Shown here: positions 53,187 to 64,000 of the stretch, one piece after another
Numbering within the stretch: position 1 is the stretch's first letter
Layout of the letters: every line of letters begins with the position of its first letter
NCBI GenBank assembly: GCA_946406115.1
Contig: OX291550.1
Location: forward strand, 3,276,803 to 3,340,802
Source of the DNA: Apoda limacodes
Lineage: Eukaryota; Arthropoda; Insecta; Lepidoptera; Limacodidae
DNA: 64,000 nt
Direction of reading: 5' to 3'
The notes under the pieces: model-generated
Told to the model about the DNA's origin: nothing
The model's database searches: none
The model's input: the letters and a program-made list of their open reading frames with translations, nothing else
Translations under genes and position numbers: made by a program

Positions 53187-55184
53187 AGAATTTTTTTTTT
53201 TTTATACCACTAAGATGGCAAACAAGCCTACGGTCCGCCTGATGGTAAGTGGTCACCGTAGCCTATGGACGCTTGCAACACTAGGGGCATCACTCGCGCG
53301 TTGCCGACCCTTCAGAAATATAATAACTTCTTTTTTGAAGAACCCCATACTGTAGTCCTTAGAGAAAACCTTGGCAGGGCTCATTCCACAACCCAAGGGT
53401 TCGCGGGAGGAAGTTTCTCTGAAACCGCACTGTACGCGACCATTTTGGTTCCAAAGTGTGAGAATGAATTCCCTGTCGATGGCGAGCGGTGCGATGGTAG
53501 AAAGTAGCCGTGGGCATCATTTCGAACAATTCCTCAGAACACAATCCATTGTACAAGCGGTAGAACACACACAGGGAGGCAAAGTCTCTCCTCAGACTTA
53601 AGGGCTCGATACCGCAAGTGAGTTTGGGATCGTCGACAATTCTCACAGCCCGTCGTTGAACCGAGTCAAAAGGGCCAAGCTGGTATCCGGGTGCACCCAC
53701 CCAGAGATGGCAGCAGTACTCCATATGGGGCCGGACTTGCGACTTGTAAAGCCGCAAGTCCGGCAACCTTTGCCCCGACGTGAAGTACTGCTTCGCTCTG
53801 TTGAGTACACCAAGTTTTTTGGACGCCAGCTTTACCTTGTCTAGCAAATGATCTCGAAACTGAACATCGCTGGAGATGTCAACGTCAAGGATCCCAATGC
53901 TCTTGGAGATGGAGAGGGGAGTGTTTTGGAATTGTGGGACTACAGTGAATGGGGTTTTTTAGCGGTGAACGCGCAGACTTGTGTCTTTGAAGGGTTGAAT
54001 CGGACCAAGTTTTCCCGCCCCCAGTCAGAGACCTTGGACAGACCGATCTCGATTTGAGACACAAGTTCTTCACGCTTTTCCTCCACAACGGAACGTGGGA
54101 TGCTTGCACGGCCCGTGTAATAAGCGTCTCCAGTACTGTCGTCTGCATAGCAATGTATGTTGTTGATGTCCAACATATCATTGATGTGCAGTAGAAACAG
54201 CGTAGGAGACAGCACAGAGCCTTGGGGGACACCAGCATTAATGTCCATGCTATCAGAGCAACTACCGTCAACTACGGCTCGTATGCTTCTGCCGGACAAA
54301 AAGCTAGCCACCCATTTGCACAAACCCTCGGGCACTCCGTAAGAAGGCAACTTCGATAGAAGACCCCGGTGCCAGACCCGATCGAACGCCCTCGCTATGT
54401 CTAGGCTACATGCCAATGCCTCCCCCTGACTCTCAATGGCTAGTGCCCATTGGTGTGTGAGATACACTAGAAGGTCACCAGTTGAGCGACCGTGGCGAAA
54501 GCCATATTGACGGTCACTGAGCAGGTCGTGTTTTTCTAGGTATCTTAAAAGCTGTGTGTTAATAACACGCTCCATCACCTTGGAGAGGAGAGAGGTTATA
54601 GCGATAGGCCTCTAATTCGATGGATCTGATCTATCGCCCTTTTTGGACACCGGGTGCACATTCGCAGTCTTCCATGAAGACGGAAATTGCCTAGTGTGGT
54701 AGGAAAGCGTGAAGAGGTGCGTGAGTACAGGACATAACTCAGGAGCACACTGCTTAAGCACCACTGCTGGTATGCCGTCTGGCCCACTCGACTTATGAAC
54801 GTCTAGGGAAAGCAACGCCCGCCGGACCTCGCGCTGTGTTATAGAGATTTTCGGCATGGTCTTACCACACCACGGTAAAGTAGGTGGTACAGCGCCTTCG
54901 TTGTTCACATTCGATTTAGAGGCAAAGAGACTGCCCAATAAATCGGCTTTCTCTTTTGCACTGTGGGCCAAGTCACCATCGGTCTTTCGCAGTGGTGGTA
55001 ATGACGACTGGCAGAAGTTCCCTTTGGCAGCTTTAGCAAGCGACCAGATAGCACGACCCCCAGAAGGATAGCTCGCAAGTCGCCCACCTATTTTGCCGAT
55101 GAATTAGAATTTGGCTCTGGCAGTTGCTTTCTTACTGAACCTCGAGGCAGCATTTAATTTGCGTTTTAACTCAGAAATATTCTC
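53187..55184 (-). mobile_element. C1 LINE, 5'-truncated second copy
   Basis: The minus strand matches 27017 to about 29003 of the intact C1 copy nearly base for base, with a poly-T start at 53190. It is truncated at GCGTTTTAACTCAGAAATAT then TC (55183). Differences include a 2-bp loss near 53.38 kb, an insertion with GCCGCAAGTCCGGCA near 53.75 kb, and a one-T loss at about 53.955 kb. Confidence 0.93.
53300..55100 (-). pseudogene. C1-2 ORF2 remnant (RT and C-terminus)
   Basis: Same protein as 30055-27089 from about residue 360 on, now in frames 54971-54612, 54578-53940 and 53847-53359. It retains HKSSGPDGIPAVVL, LDIARAFDRVWH (Lys to Arg), AGVPQGSVLSPTLFLLHIND and HCYADDST. Breaks are at about 54.60 kb (stop in the NYRPIAI region), 53.955 kb (frameshift in the run of T) and 53.85 kb, and the end is lost at about 53.38 kb. 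The endonuclease is absent through 5' truncation, so it cannot be active. Confidence 0.88.
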
Positions 55185-55564
55185 ATTCTCAGAAGAATTC
55201 GGATGTGTTCGGCACAACACGTGTTTTTATGCCAGTTGTGTGTCTATCCCATTACCTAGGTACGTTTGTGCCATCTAAAATTCCTTATAGTAATGCAAAT
55301 AAGGTGCACAGTCGTGAAAATCATTAACGTCCTTTAACTTCTTATTAGTTAATCATAATCTAACGTAAGAGGTTACTGAGGGTGAACTTTTCATAGATTG
55401 TTTTTTTTTTGTAATTGTTTTGTTGAATTATTCAATATGTTTGTGATTGTTGTGTTTATATTTTATTGGACAAAGTTATTTTATTTAGGCATAAGTGTGT
55501 AGTTCAAGCATGCCTCCAAAAAAAGTATGGCTTGGGACTATTTTGTAGATAATGGTGTAATGAT
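55185..55564. other. AT-rich DNA, no clear features
   Basis: Lies between the C1-2 truncation point and the next LINE tail. It may hold diverged LINE sequence, but no motif is readable. Confidence 0.4.
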
Positions 55565-56086
55565 GTGAGTGACTGTTTCGCCTTGAAAAGGCTGGCACAA
55601 GTACTGCCTCCTCAGCAACTGAGAACCTGCTACTTCTCCTTATTTCATTCCAAGTTATGCTATGGTCTTGAATTTTGGGGTACAGCAGCACAGTCACAGC
55701 GCGCTTTCATTTTACAAAAACGCGCTTTACGAATAATATCACACAATCCACCTGACACACCAGCTAGAAACATTTTCAAAGAACAAAGCATAATGACATT
55801 GACCTCTCAATACATTTTTGACATAGCAAAATTTGTTCGACATAATCCTAATTTATTTCCTGACAATTCTACTGACAAACGATATAAAACAAGACAGAGC
55901 AAAAATCTAAAAACCGTTCAAGGCAGACTCACAAAAAAAGCAAAACCATGTACGCAATGGGCCCAAAAATTTATAACAAAATCCCTCAGGACATAAAAAA
56001 TATGACATCTGACACAATCTTCTTTTCTGGATTAAAAAAATGGCTTATTGAAAACGCATTTTATAACATAAAAGAATTTATTTAAA
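55565..56086 (+). pseudogene. LINE ORF2 C-terminal domain, frameshifted
   Basis: Reads CYFSLFHSKLCYGLEFWGTA, FILQKRALRIISHNPPD, FKEQSIMTLTSQYIFD, then after a frameshift near 55.96 kb GPKIYNKIPQDIKNM and LKKWLIENAFYNIKEF, ending at a stop near 56086. It parallels FHDVMSYDILLWG, FILQKRALRSIYKLG and YNKIPEHVGNLP in the 4.37-4.98-kb LINE. There are no catalytic residues, so the copy is inert. Confidence 0.8.
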
Positions 56087-56195
56087 TATTAATTAAAATG
56101 TAAAAATGAAACCTTATAATAATGAAATATTTGTAACATTTGACATATAATTTTATTATGAATAAATGAGTATGAGTATGAGTATGATTATGGTA
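55565..56195 (+). mobile_element. 5'-truncated LINE with ATGAGT tail
   Basis: A plus-strand ORF2 C-terminal fragment (55565-55996, then a different frame to 56086), a short 3' untranslated region, and a microsatellite tail AATAAATGAGTATGAGTATG at 56160-56190. The tail type differs from the GAATTT tail of the 3.08-kb LINE, so this is a related but separate family. Confidence 0.82.
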
Positions 56196-57942
56196 TAAAA
56201 TCATCATATTATAAATCAGGGGTGTCAAAACTGACTAAACATATAGGTACAAAGAAAACATTTGTCTGTTACTTTGGAGGCAAGGGAACGAGAATAGTGT
56301 TAGCATACAGCAGAATAACAATAAAGAAAAAAGTATGTAAATAGATAAAAAAAATACAATAAAAACATTATTGAAAAAACAAATAAATAAACAAAAATGT
56401 TAAAAATTAAAAAAAATATGATGTTCCTATGTAAATAGATAATGCCATTTATGTAAAATGACTTGAAATCTGTTAACTACGCCAGCTTAGTTGAATATTA
56501 TAGGTTTGACTTCCATATGAAATGTAAATGCCTACACCTTTAGGTGTTTACCTATACTACTACTAAACATGAATAAAATTTATTGAATTATCTATTATTT
56601 TCTCAGCAGCTGTTGAAAAACCGTAATTTCATTATTATAATTTTAAATAGGTATGACATCAATTGAAATCAATGTAAGCGTCATCTAGCGGAAGCGAGTC
56701 GCACCTCTTTTCAGTAAGATTTACTCATTGCTGCATACTTTATGCGACGAGTTGCTGAAAAGACTACTAATATGATAGTAGTTTTCATTTATAGGTTTGG
56801 AAAAAAAAATAACTAAAATAGTATGCAAAAGTACTATTTTAAAAGAAACAGAGATCTGTCCAGCCATTTCTGTGAATCATAACAGACACAACCTTTTTTT
56901 ACTTCAAATGCACACAATCGTACCAAACCCATTTTGTTCTAGATAAAATCGTATTCTCGTAACGTTACAGTATTTTTGTTTTCTTTCTGAATTGCTTTCG
57001 AAAGAGACCCATTACACCATCGAGCATATAACCGGCACGTACCCTTTCAGCCGCTCGTCAAAGATTTACGACTCTGACCGCGCGGAACGGCGTCGGCCGG
57101 CCCGTCAGACCGTCATCACGTTATATGACGAGATCCTAAGGATATTGGTAAATGTTTTAATGAAGTATTGTCATTTTTTCCTCGTGGGCGAAATAAAATA
57201 TTTTTCTTTATAAAAATAATATTAAAAAGGTTTTTATAAATAATAACGATTTATTGACTAATAAACCTCTATTATAACCCCTATTAATTAACAATCGAGA
57301 GCGCATACAATCACAGCTTAAAGGAAAGCTGTAGTACCACGAAGGCTACTGCTATGTATATCGGTCACCGGATATCTTTGCCGTCATGTTATAAAGTACC
57401 TGCCTGTGATTGGTTCAAAATAAATTACTCAATTTATAACATAGTAGGTACCTACCTAGTAAAGCCTTACTATCACACTTTAAGTTTTTAGAACGACACT
57501 TATTTTTTTATCTCATTTTCCTCGCAAGTACCATCAGTCACAAAACTAATAGGCAGATATTCATTATTTTGTGGCAGAACGTTACATCGTGTTTTGATAG
57601 GAGCAGAATACGCGGGATCTACGAGGGTATGCTGCGCACCATTTGTTAATGCTGGCATTAGCGGTGCTAATCCTCACTTGAAAAATATATCTTACTAGCT
57701 TTTGCAAGCAGTTCCATCCGCCCTAAATTCGATTATCAGTGTATCCTACACTCAACGGCAACTTCTCAATTGGACGTATTTATGCAAACCAGATCCAACT
57801 GACAATTCTGTCAAAATTGCGATAAGTATTCAGAACGACTTTTAATTGCACCTTCTGTCAACTGTGTAAAGATCAAAGTGCTTTAATGTTTTTTTCCTTA
57901 TCAAAACAATACGTTAACAAATATACCAACTCCTGTACTAGC
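56196..57942. other. AT-rich DNA without recognised features
   Basis: About 1.75 kb. A GC-richer patch at 57.0-57.13 kb (CGGAACGGCGTCGGCCGGCC) lies in a 73-codon open frame that I cannot recognise; it might be a host exon remnant, but no splice evidence is compelling. Confidence 0.35.
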
Positions 57943-58006
57943 ACTTATGCAATGAAATAAGATCTATGTCATCCATATTAGATAGATCTTATTTCATTGC
58001 ATAAGT
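57943..58006. repeat. Perfect 24-bp inverted repeat (hairpin)
   Basis: ACTTATGCAATGAAATAAGA then TCTA (57943-57966) is exactly mirrored at 57983-58006, with a 16-nt loop. It could form a strong hairpin as RNA or a cruciform as DNA. No poly-T or other terminator context fits a known class. Confidence 0.9.
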
Positions 58007-59750
58007 ACCATTACCGTAAGAAACTGCAAATTTTAATTATATAAATTCATAAGAAAGATCATTGTCATATGATACCGCGTAAAACTTGTAAATTCATTAA
58101 TCTAAAGAGACCAGAGAGGAAGGGCACTGATAGAAATGCTTAAAAAGGAGGAAAATCTTCATGCGGTCGAACCTAAGTGATGAAAACAAGGAAGATAATA
58201 AAAAAATGTGCGTGGTACGTAAATTGTCCCTATGACAAAACAGATGATGGAACCTCTTTGGCTTAGCGGAAATCCTGTTCCGGAGGCTAAGTCAAAGGAT
58301 CTAAACAGCATGTTTCATCTAATCCCTCAAGATGATTTTTACATAAGGCTTATCAGAGATGTTAATATAGAGGACGATGTGGAAGGTTTATCTGGCCAAC
58401 CTGATTTTGAAGTTCAGTAAGAAGCTAATAGTATAATGTAGTAATTAAATATCTAATTTGCTAGTTTTTCTAGTTTTTCTAGTACTAATTTCTACTACGC
58501 AAGACATTGTAAAATTATTAGGGTCAACAACTTTTTCTAAATGCCGGGGTATCTTAATTTTCACCTTTACCCTAGAAAATGTAAAAGTGTAATGTTTTTA
58601 AGCAAAATTCCAATATATATCTACATATGTTTTTTGACAGTTTATGAAATATATGCTTTTTTTTAAATAACTTCCTGGATCTCTGTTGCATAATACCAAA
58701 TTGACATTTTGAGTATAATTCAATAAAGATCTAGGAAGTTTTTTTATAAAATAAGCTACATATATTTCTTAAACTGACAAAAAATATACGTAAATACATA
58801 AAACATAATATTTCCTTCATTATTGTATAAAAACTTTATAAGAAACACATTCTGTTTTTATTTTCAGCACACTGTTTACACAAAACTACAGTTTTCTCAA
58901 AACTGGTATTGTGTCAGTTGGATCCGGTTTGCATAAGTAAGTCCAATTATATAAAAAACTGACTCACACTTGAAGTTTTCAAGTAGCCTTATGTCCTTCC
59001 CCGAGACTGAAGCAGCGGTTTGAGCGTGAAGGGGTTCAGACAGATAGAATTTATAATAGTTGGACGTGTGACATTTCCCTATGCTTCTTCGTGCTGCGGA
59101 AGGCACGTTAAACACTTACCAATTCGCACTGAGTCAGCAAGATGATTGCCTAGGGCTAATATCCCCAAGGAAAGGACTGCGTCCCTTCAATACTAATGAA
59201 TTACAATAGCTGAGAACACAACGTACACACAACACAATAGCCGTTCCATCATAAATAAAATATATATTCGTACAACGCAACGTTAGACACAGGCAAGCTC
59301 CAAGCTTATAAGACTTGACTACTATTAGACTACGTGACTATAATAAAATACCAGGAAGCACCATACTTATTAAAATAAACTTCCATCTACTTCTTCTCCA
59401 TTTTGAACCACTTACTGCTATGTTACTACTTTAAGTCAAACGTATTAAGTTTAATGAGTTAGCATCTACTCTTACCTCGGCGCGACATCCTCGTGACGGC
59501 GGACTGATGACTGTCATATTTCAGCATTAAAGCTTATTTACTCTATCAGCTAAAGCAAGGAGTTTTATAAAAATGGTTTTTTTATTACCGGTGTGAAGTT
59601 AGCGGCCTAAGTTAGCGGCCTTTTATAATCCGACCAAATTAAAAAGTAAAAGATTTTAATGAAATAATTTCCTGAATTAAACGGATATAACAATAAATAG
59701 ACCAAAATAATGAGAAACCGGATAAAAATTAAACAAATATATATATATAA
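58007..59750. other. AT-rich DNA before the satellite
   Basis: A 62-codon open frame at 58232-58420 is unrecognised. A diverged RTE-type tail phrase is near 59.02 kb. At 59.59-59.62 kb GTTAGCGGCC occurs twice, a degenerate edge of the satellite. Confidence 0.4.
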
Positions 59751-62700
59751 TTTAAATAATAAAAAATTAAAGTAAAAGAAAATTTAACAATGTGATACTT
59801 AACGGCCTAAAAGGTCATCATTAAAATGCGGTAACACTTAGTGACGCATATCAAATTGAGCCTCTTTAAACCAGAAACCATATCAAGTTTTCAAATGACA
59901 CCTATCTCGGGGTTAAGTGTGAGAAAAATGGTTAGCGGCCTAAAAAATATTTTCTTTCAAAATTTCAAACACACCGTAAATCTGTTAGTTGAGGAAAAAG
60001 TTACAATCAAAGGCTGTTGAAACAAGCATTTTGTATTGTTCTTATTAATAAATATAACTACATGTGTAACACCTCTTCAATTTAAATAATAAAAAATTAA
60101 AAGTTGAAGAAAATTTCACAATGTGATACTTATCGGCCTAAAGGGTTATCATAAAAATGCGGTAACACTTAGTGACGCATATCAAATTGAGCCGCTTTAA
60201 ACCAGAAACCATATCAAGTTTTCAAATCACACCTATCTCGGGGTTAACTGTGAGAAAAATGGTTAGCGGCGTAAAAAATATTTTCTTTCAAAATTTCAAA
60301 CACACCGTAAATCTGTTACTTGAGGAAAAAGAAACAATCAAAGGCTGTTAAAACAAGCATTTTGTATTGTTCTTATTAATAAATATTACTACATGTGTAA
60401 CACCTCTTCAATTTAAATAATAAAAAATTAAAAGTTGAAGAAAATTTCACAATGTGATACTTATTGGCATAAAAAGTCATCATGAAAATGCGGTAACACT
60501 TAGTGACGCATATAAAATTGAGCCTCTTTAAACCAGAAACCATATCAAGTTTTCAAATCACACCTATCTCGGGGTTAACTGTGAGAAAAATGGTTAGCGG
60601 CCTAAAAATTATTTTCTTTCAAAATTTCAAACACACCGTAAATCTGTTAGTTGAGGAAAAAGTTACAATCAAAGGCTGTTGAAACAAGCATTTTGTATTG
60701 TTCTTATAAATAAATATAACTACATGTGTAACACCTCTTCAATTTAAATAATAAAAAATTAAAAGTTGAAGAAAATTTCACAATGTGATACTTATCGGCC
60801 TAAAGGGTTATCATAAAAATGCGGTAACACTTAGTGACGCATATCAAATTGAGCCTCTTTAAACCAGAAACCATATCAAGTTTTCAAATCACACCTATCT
60901 CGGGGTTAACTGTGAGAAAAATGGTTAGCGGCGTAAAAAATATTTTCTTACAAAATTTCAAACACACCGTAAATCTGTTAGTTGAGGAAAAAGTTACAAT
61001 CAAAGGCTGTTGAAACAAGCATTTTGTATTGTTCTTATTAATAAATATTACTACATGTGTAACACCTCTTCAATTTAAATAATAAAAAATTAAAAGTTGA
61101 AGAAAATTACACAATGTGATACTTATTGGCATAAAAAGTCATCATGAAAATGCGGTAACACTTAGTGACGCATATCAAATTGAGCCGCTTTAAACCAGAA
61201 ACCATATCAAGTTTCCAAATCACACCTATCTCGGGGTTAACTGTGAGAAAAATGGTTAGCGGCCTAAAAATTATTTTCTTTCAAAATTTCAAACACACAG
61301 TAAATCTGATGGTTAAGGAAAAAGTAACAATCAAAGGCTGTTAAAACAAGCATTTTGTATTGTTCTTATTAATAAATATTACTACATGTGTAACACCTCT
61401 TCAATTTAAATAATAAAAAATTAAAAGTTGAAGAAAATTTGACAATGTGATACTTATTGGCATAAAAAGTCATCATGAAAATGCGGTAACACTTAGTGAC
61501 GCATATCAAATTGAGCCGCTTTAAAACAGAAACCATATCAAGTTTCCAAATCACACCTATCTCGGGGTTAACTGTGAGAAAAATGGTTAGCGGCCTAAAA
61601 ATTATTTTCTTTCAAAATTTCAAACACACAGTAAATCTGATGGTTAAGGAAAAAGTAACAATCAAAGGCTGTTAAAACAAGCATTTTGTATTGTTCTTAT
61701 TAATAAATATTACTACATGTGTAACACCTCTTCAATTTAAATAATAAAAATTTAAAAGTTGAAGAAAATTTCACAATGTGATACTTATTGGCATAAAAAG
61801 TCATCATGAAAATGCGGTAACACTTAGTGACGCATATCAAATTGAGCCTCTTTAAACCAGAAACCATATCAAGTTTCCAAATCACACCTATCTCGGGGTT
61901 AACTGTGAGAAAAATGGTTAGCGGCCTAAAAATTATTTTCTTTCAAAATTTCAAACACACAGTAAATCTAATGGTTAAGGAAAAAGTAACAATCAAAGGC
62001 TGTTAAAACAAGCATTTTGTATTGTTCTTATTAATAAATATTACTACATGTGTAACACCTCTTCAATTTAAATAATAAAAAATTAAAAGTTGAAGAAAAT
62101 TTGACAATGTGATACTTATTGGCATAAAAAGTCATCATGAAAATGCGGTAACACTTAGTGACGCATATCAAATTGAGCCTCTTTAAACCAGAAACCATAT
62201 CAAGTTTCCAAATCACACCTATCTCGGGGTTAACTGTGAGCAAAATGGTTAGCGGCCTAAAAATTATTTTCTTTCAAAATTTCAAACACACAGTAAATCT
62301 AATGGTTAAGGAAAAAGTAACAATCAAAGGCTGTTAAAACAAGCATTTTGTATTGTTCTTATTAATAAATATTACTACATGTGTAACACCTCTTCAATTT
62401 AAATAATAAAAAATTAAAAGTTGAAGAAAATTTCACAATGTGATACTTATTGGCATAAAAAGTCATCATGAAAATGCGGTAACACTTAGTGACGCATATC
62501 AAATTGAGCCTCTTTAAACCAGAAACCATATCAAGTTTCCAAATCACACCTATCTCGGGGTTAACTGTGAGAAAAATGGTTAGCGGCCTAAAAATTATTT
62601 TCTTTCAAAATTTCAAACACACAGTAAATCTGATGGTTAAGGAAAAAGTAACAATCAAAGGCTGTTAAAACAAGCATTTTGTATTGTTTTTATTAATAAA

Positions 62701-64000
62701 TATAACTACATGTGTAACACCTCTTCAATTTAAATAATAAAAATTTAAAAGTTGAAGAAAATTTCACAATGTGATACTTATTGGCATAAAAAGTCATCAT
62801 GAAAATGCGGTAACACTTAGTGACGCATATCAAATTGAGCCTCTTTAAACCAGAAACCATATCAAGTTTCCAAATCACACCTATCTCGGGGTTAACTGTG
62901 AGCAAAATGGTTAGCGGCCTAAAAATTATTTTCTTTCAAAATTTCAAACACACAGTAAATCTAATGGTTAAGGAAAAAGTAACAATCAAAGGCTGTTAAA
63001 ACAAGCATTTTGTATTGTTCTTATTAATAAATATTACTACATGTGTAACACCTCTTCAATTTAAATAATAAAAAATTAAAAGTTGAAGAAAATTTCACAA
63101 TGTGATACTTATTGGCATAAAAAGTCATCATGAAAATGCGGTAACACTTAGTGACGCATATCAAATTGAGCCTCTTTAAACCAGAAACCATATCAAGTTT
63201 CCAAATCACACCTATCTCGGGGTTAACTGTGAGAAAAATGGTTAGCGGCCTAAAAATTATTTTCTTTCAAAATTTCAAACACACAGTAAATCTGATGGTT
63301 AAGGAAAAAGTAACAATCAAAGGCTGTTAAAACAAGCATTTTGTATTGTTTTTATTAATAAATATAACTACATGTGTAACACCTCTTCAATTTAAATAAT
63401 AAAAAATTAAAAGTTGAAGAAAATTTCACAATGTGATACTTATTGGCATAAAAAGTCATCATGAAAATGCGGTAACACTTAGTGACGCATATCAAATTGA
63501 GCCTCTTTAAACCAGAAACCATATCAAGTTTTCAAATCACACCTATCTCGGGGTTAACTGTGAGAAAAATGGTTAGCGGCGTAAAAAATATTTTCTTTCA
63601 AAATTTCAAACACACCGTAAATCTGTTAGTTGAGGAAAAAGTATCAATCAAAGGCTATTAAAACAAGCGTTTTGTATTGTCTTTATTAATAAATATTACT
63701 ACATGTGTACCACCTGTTCAATTTAAATAATAAAAAATTAAAAGTTAAGAAAATTTCACAATGTGATACTTATTGGCATAAAAAGTCATCATGAAAATGC
63801 GGTAACACTTAGTGACGCATATCAAATTGAGCCTCCTTAAACCAGAAACCATATCAAGTTTTCAAATCACACCTATCTCGGGGTTAACTGTGAGAAAAAT
63901 GGTTAGCGGCGTAAAAAATATTTTCTTTCAAAATTTCAAACACACCGTAAATCTGTTAGTTGAGGAAAAAGTAACAATCAAAGGCTATTAAAACAAGCGT
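59751..64000. repeat. 331-bp satellite array, running off the window
   Basis: Monomers begin (at TTTAAATAATAAAAA) at 59751, 60081, 60412, 60743, 61074, 61405, 61736, 62067, 62398, 62729, 63060, 63391 and 63722: twelve complete units and one partial. Each has the landmarks CACTTAGTGACGCATATCAA, TCACACCTATCTCGGGGTTA and ATGGTTAGCGGC. Units fall into two types, one with GCGTAAAAAATATT/TGTTAGTTGAGG and one with CCTAAAAATTATT/TGATGGTTAAGG. The recurring ~61-70-codon minus-strand frames are a by-product of the repeat. Confidence 0.98.

Noticed and set aside
58232..58420. 62-codon plus-strand frame beginning MTKQMMEPLWLSG
   Set aside because: The composition is not obviously repeat-derived, but it is too short, lacks similarity that I can recognise and has no splice sites that I trust.
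61369..63209. Six nearly identical ~61-70-codon minus-strand frames
   Set aside because: They recur at exactly the 331-bp satellite period and are a by-product of the repeat, not genes.
1..64000. CRISPR arrays, operons, riboswitches or prokaryotic signals
   Set aside because: The window is clearly eukaryotic repeat-rich DNA; the tandem arrays have no unique spacers and no cas-like genes.

Overview
This is eukaryotic, AT-rich, repeat-dense DNA, almost certainly from a moth or butterfly (Lepidoptera). Three things support this. The 3' end of one LINE family, seen at 27.04 and 53.20 kb, is a sequence I know as ubiquitous in lepidopteran genomes. The dispersed repeat at 11.87 and 39.62 kb (GGCCAAGTGCGAGTCGGAC core) is likewise common in that order. 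The retroelement proteins are BEL/Pao, jockey-like and CR1-like. I see no convincing complete host gene; one short candidate exon (9338-9455, minus) is offered with low confidence.

Layout. 0.07-7.5 kb: a decayed BEL/Pao LTR retrotransposon on the minus strand, split by a plus-strand LINE (3.08-5.78 kb) and bracketed by two direct copies of a ~185-bp repeat. 7.5-20.5 kb: mostly single-copy-looking AT-rich DNA with a broken mariner transposase, a LINE scrap, a 24-bp minisatellite that grew from a transposon terminus (10.53-11.13 kb), a 34-bp minisatellite and small dispersed repeats. 20.56-35.15 kb: nested non-LTR elements. A decayed jockey-like element (called J1 here, minus) carries an inserted LINE in its gag. 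It is followed by a head-to-head jockey-like element (J2, plus) with an uninterrupted 916-aa ORF2, whose ORF1 is split by a LINE with an uninterrupted 988-aa ORF (called C1, minus). 35.2-42.5 kb: a 1.3-kb foldback element, three tRNA-like sequences, a broken Tc1-like transposase and SINE/RTE-like tails. 42.98-45.64 kb: a decayed CR1-like LINE (minus).

47.65-50.74 kb is a striking near-perfect palindrome: 750-bp outer arms, ~222-bp inner arms, and a loop made of an internally deleted J1 copy. It abuts the 5' half of J1 (50.75-53.18 kb, minus), which is followed by a second, truncated C1 copy (53.19-55.18 kb) and the tail of another LINE (55.57-56.20 kb). From about 59.75 kb to the window end lies a satellite of 331-bp monomers (12 complete units plus one partial), part of which shows a 662-bp dimeric higher-order repeat.

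Nothing here works as an operon or pathway; the genes are those of selfish elements. The interplay is between elements: insertion order can be read from nesting (C1 into J2, LINEs into Pao and J1), and antisense pairs plus the palindrome could produce double-stranded or piRNA-type transcripts. That regulatory idea is inference only.
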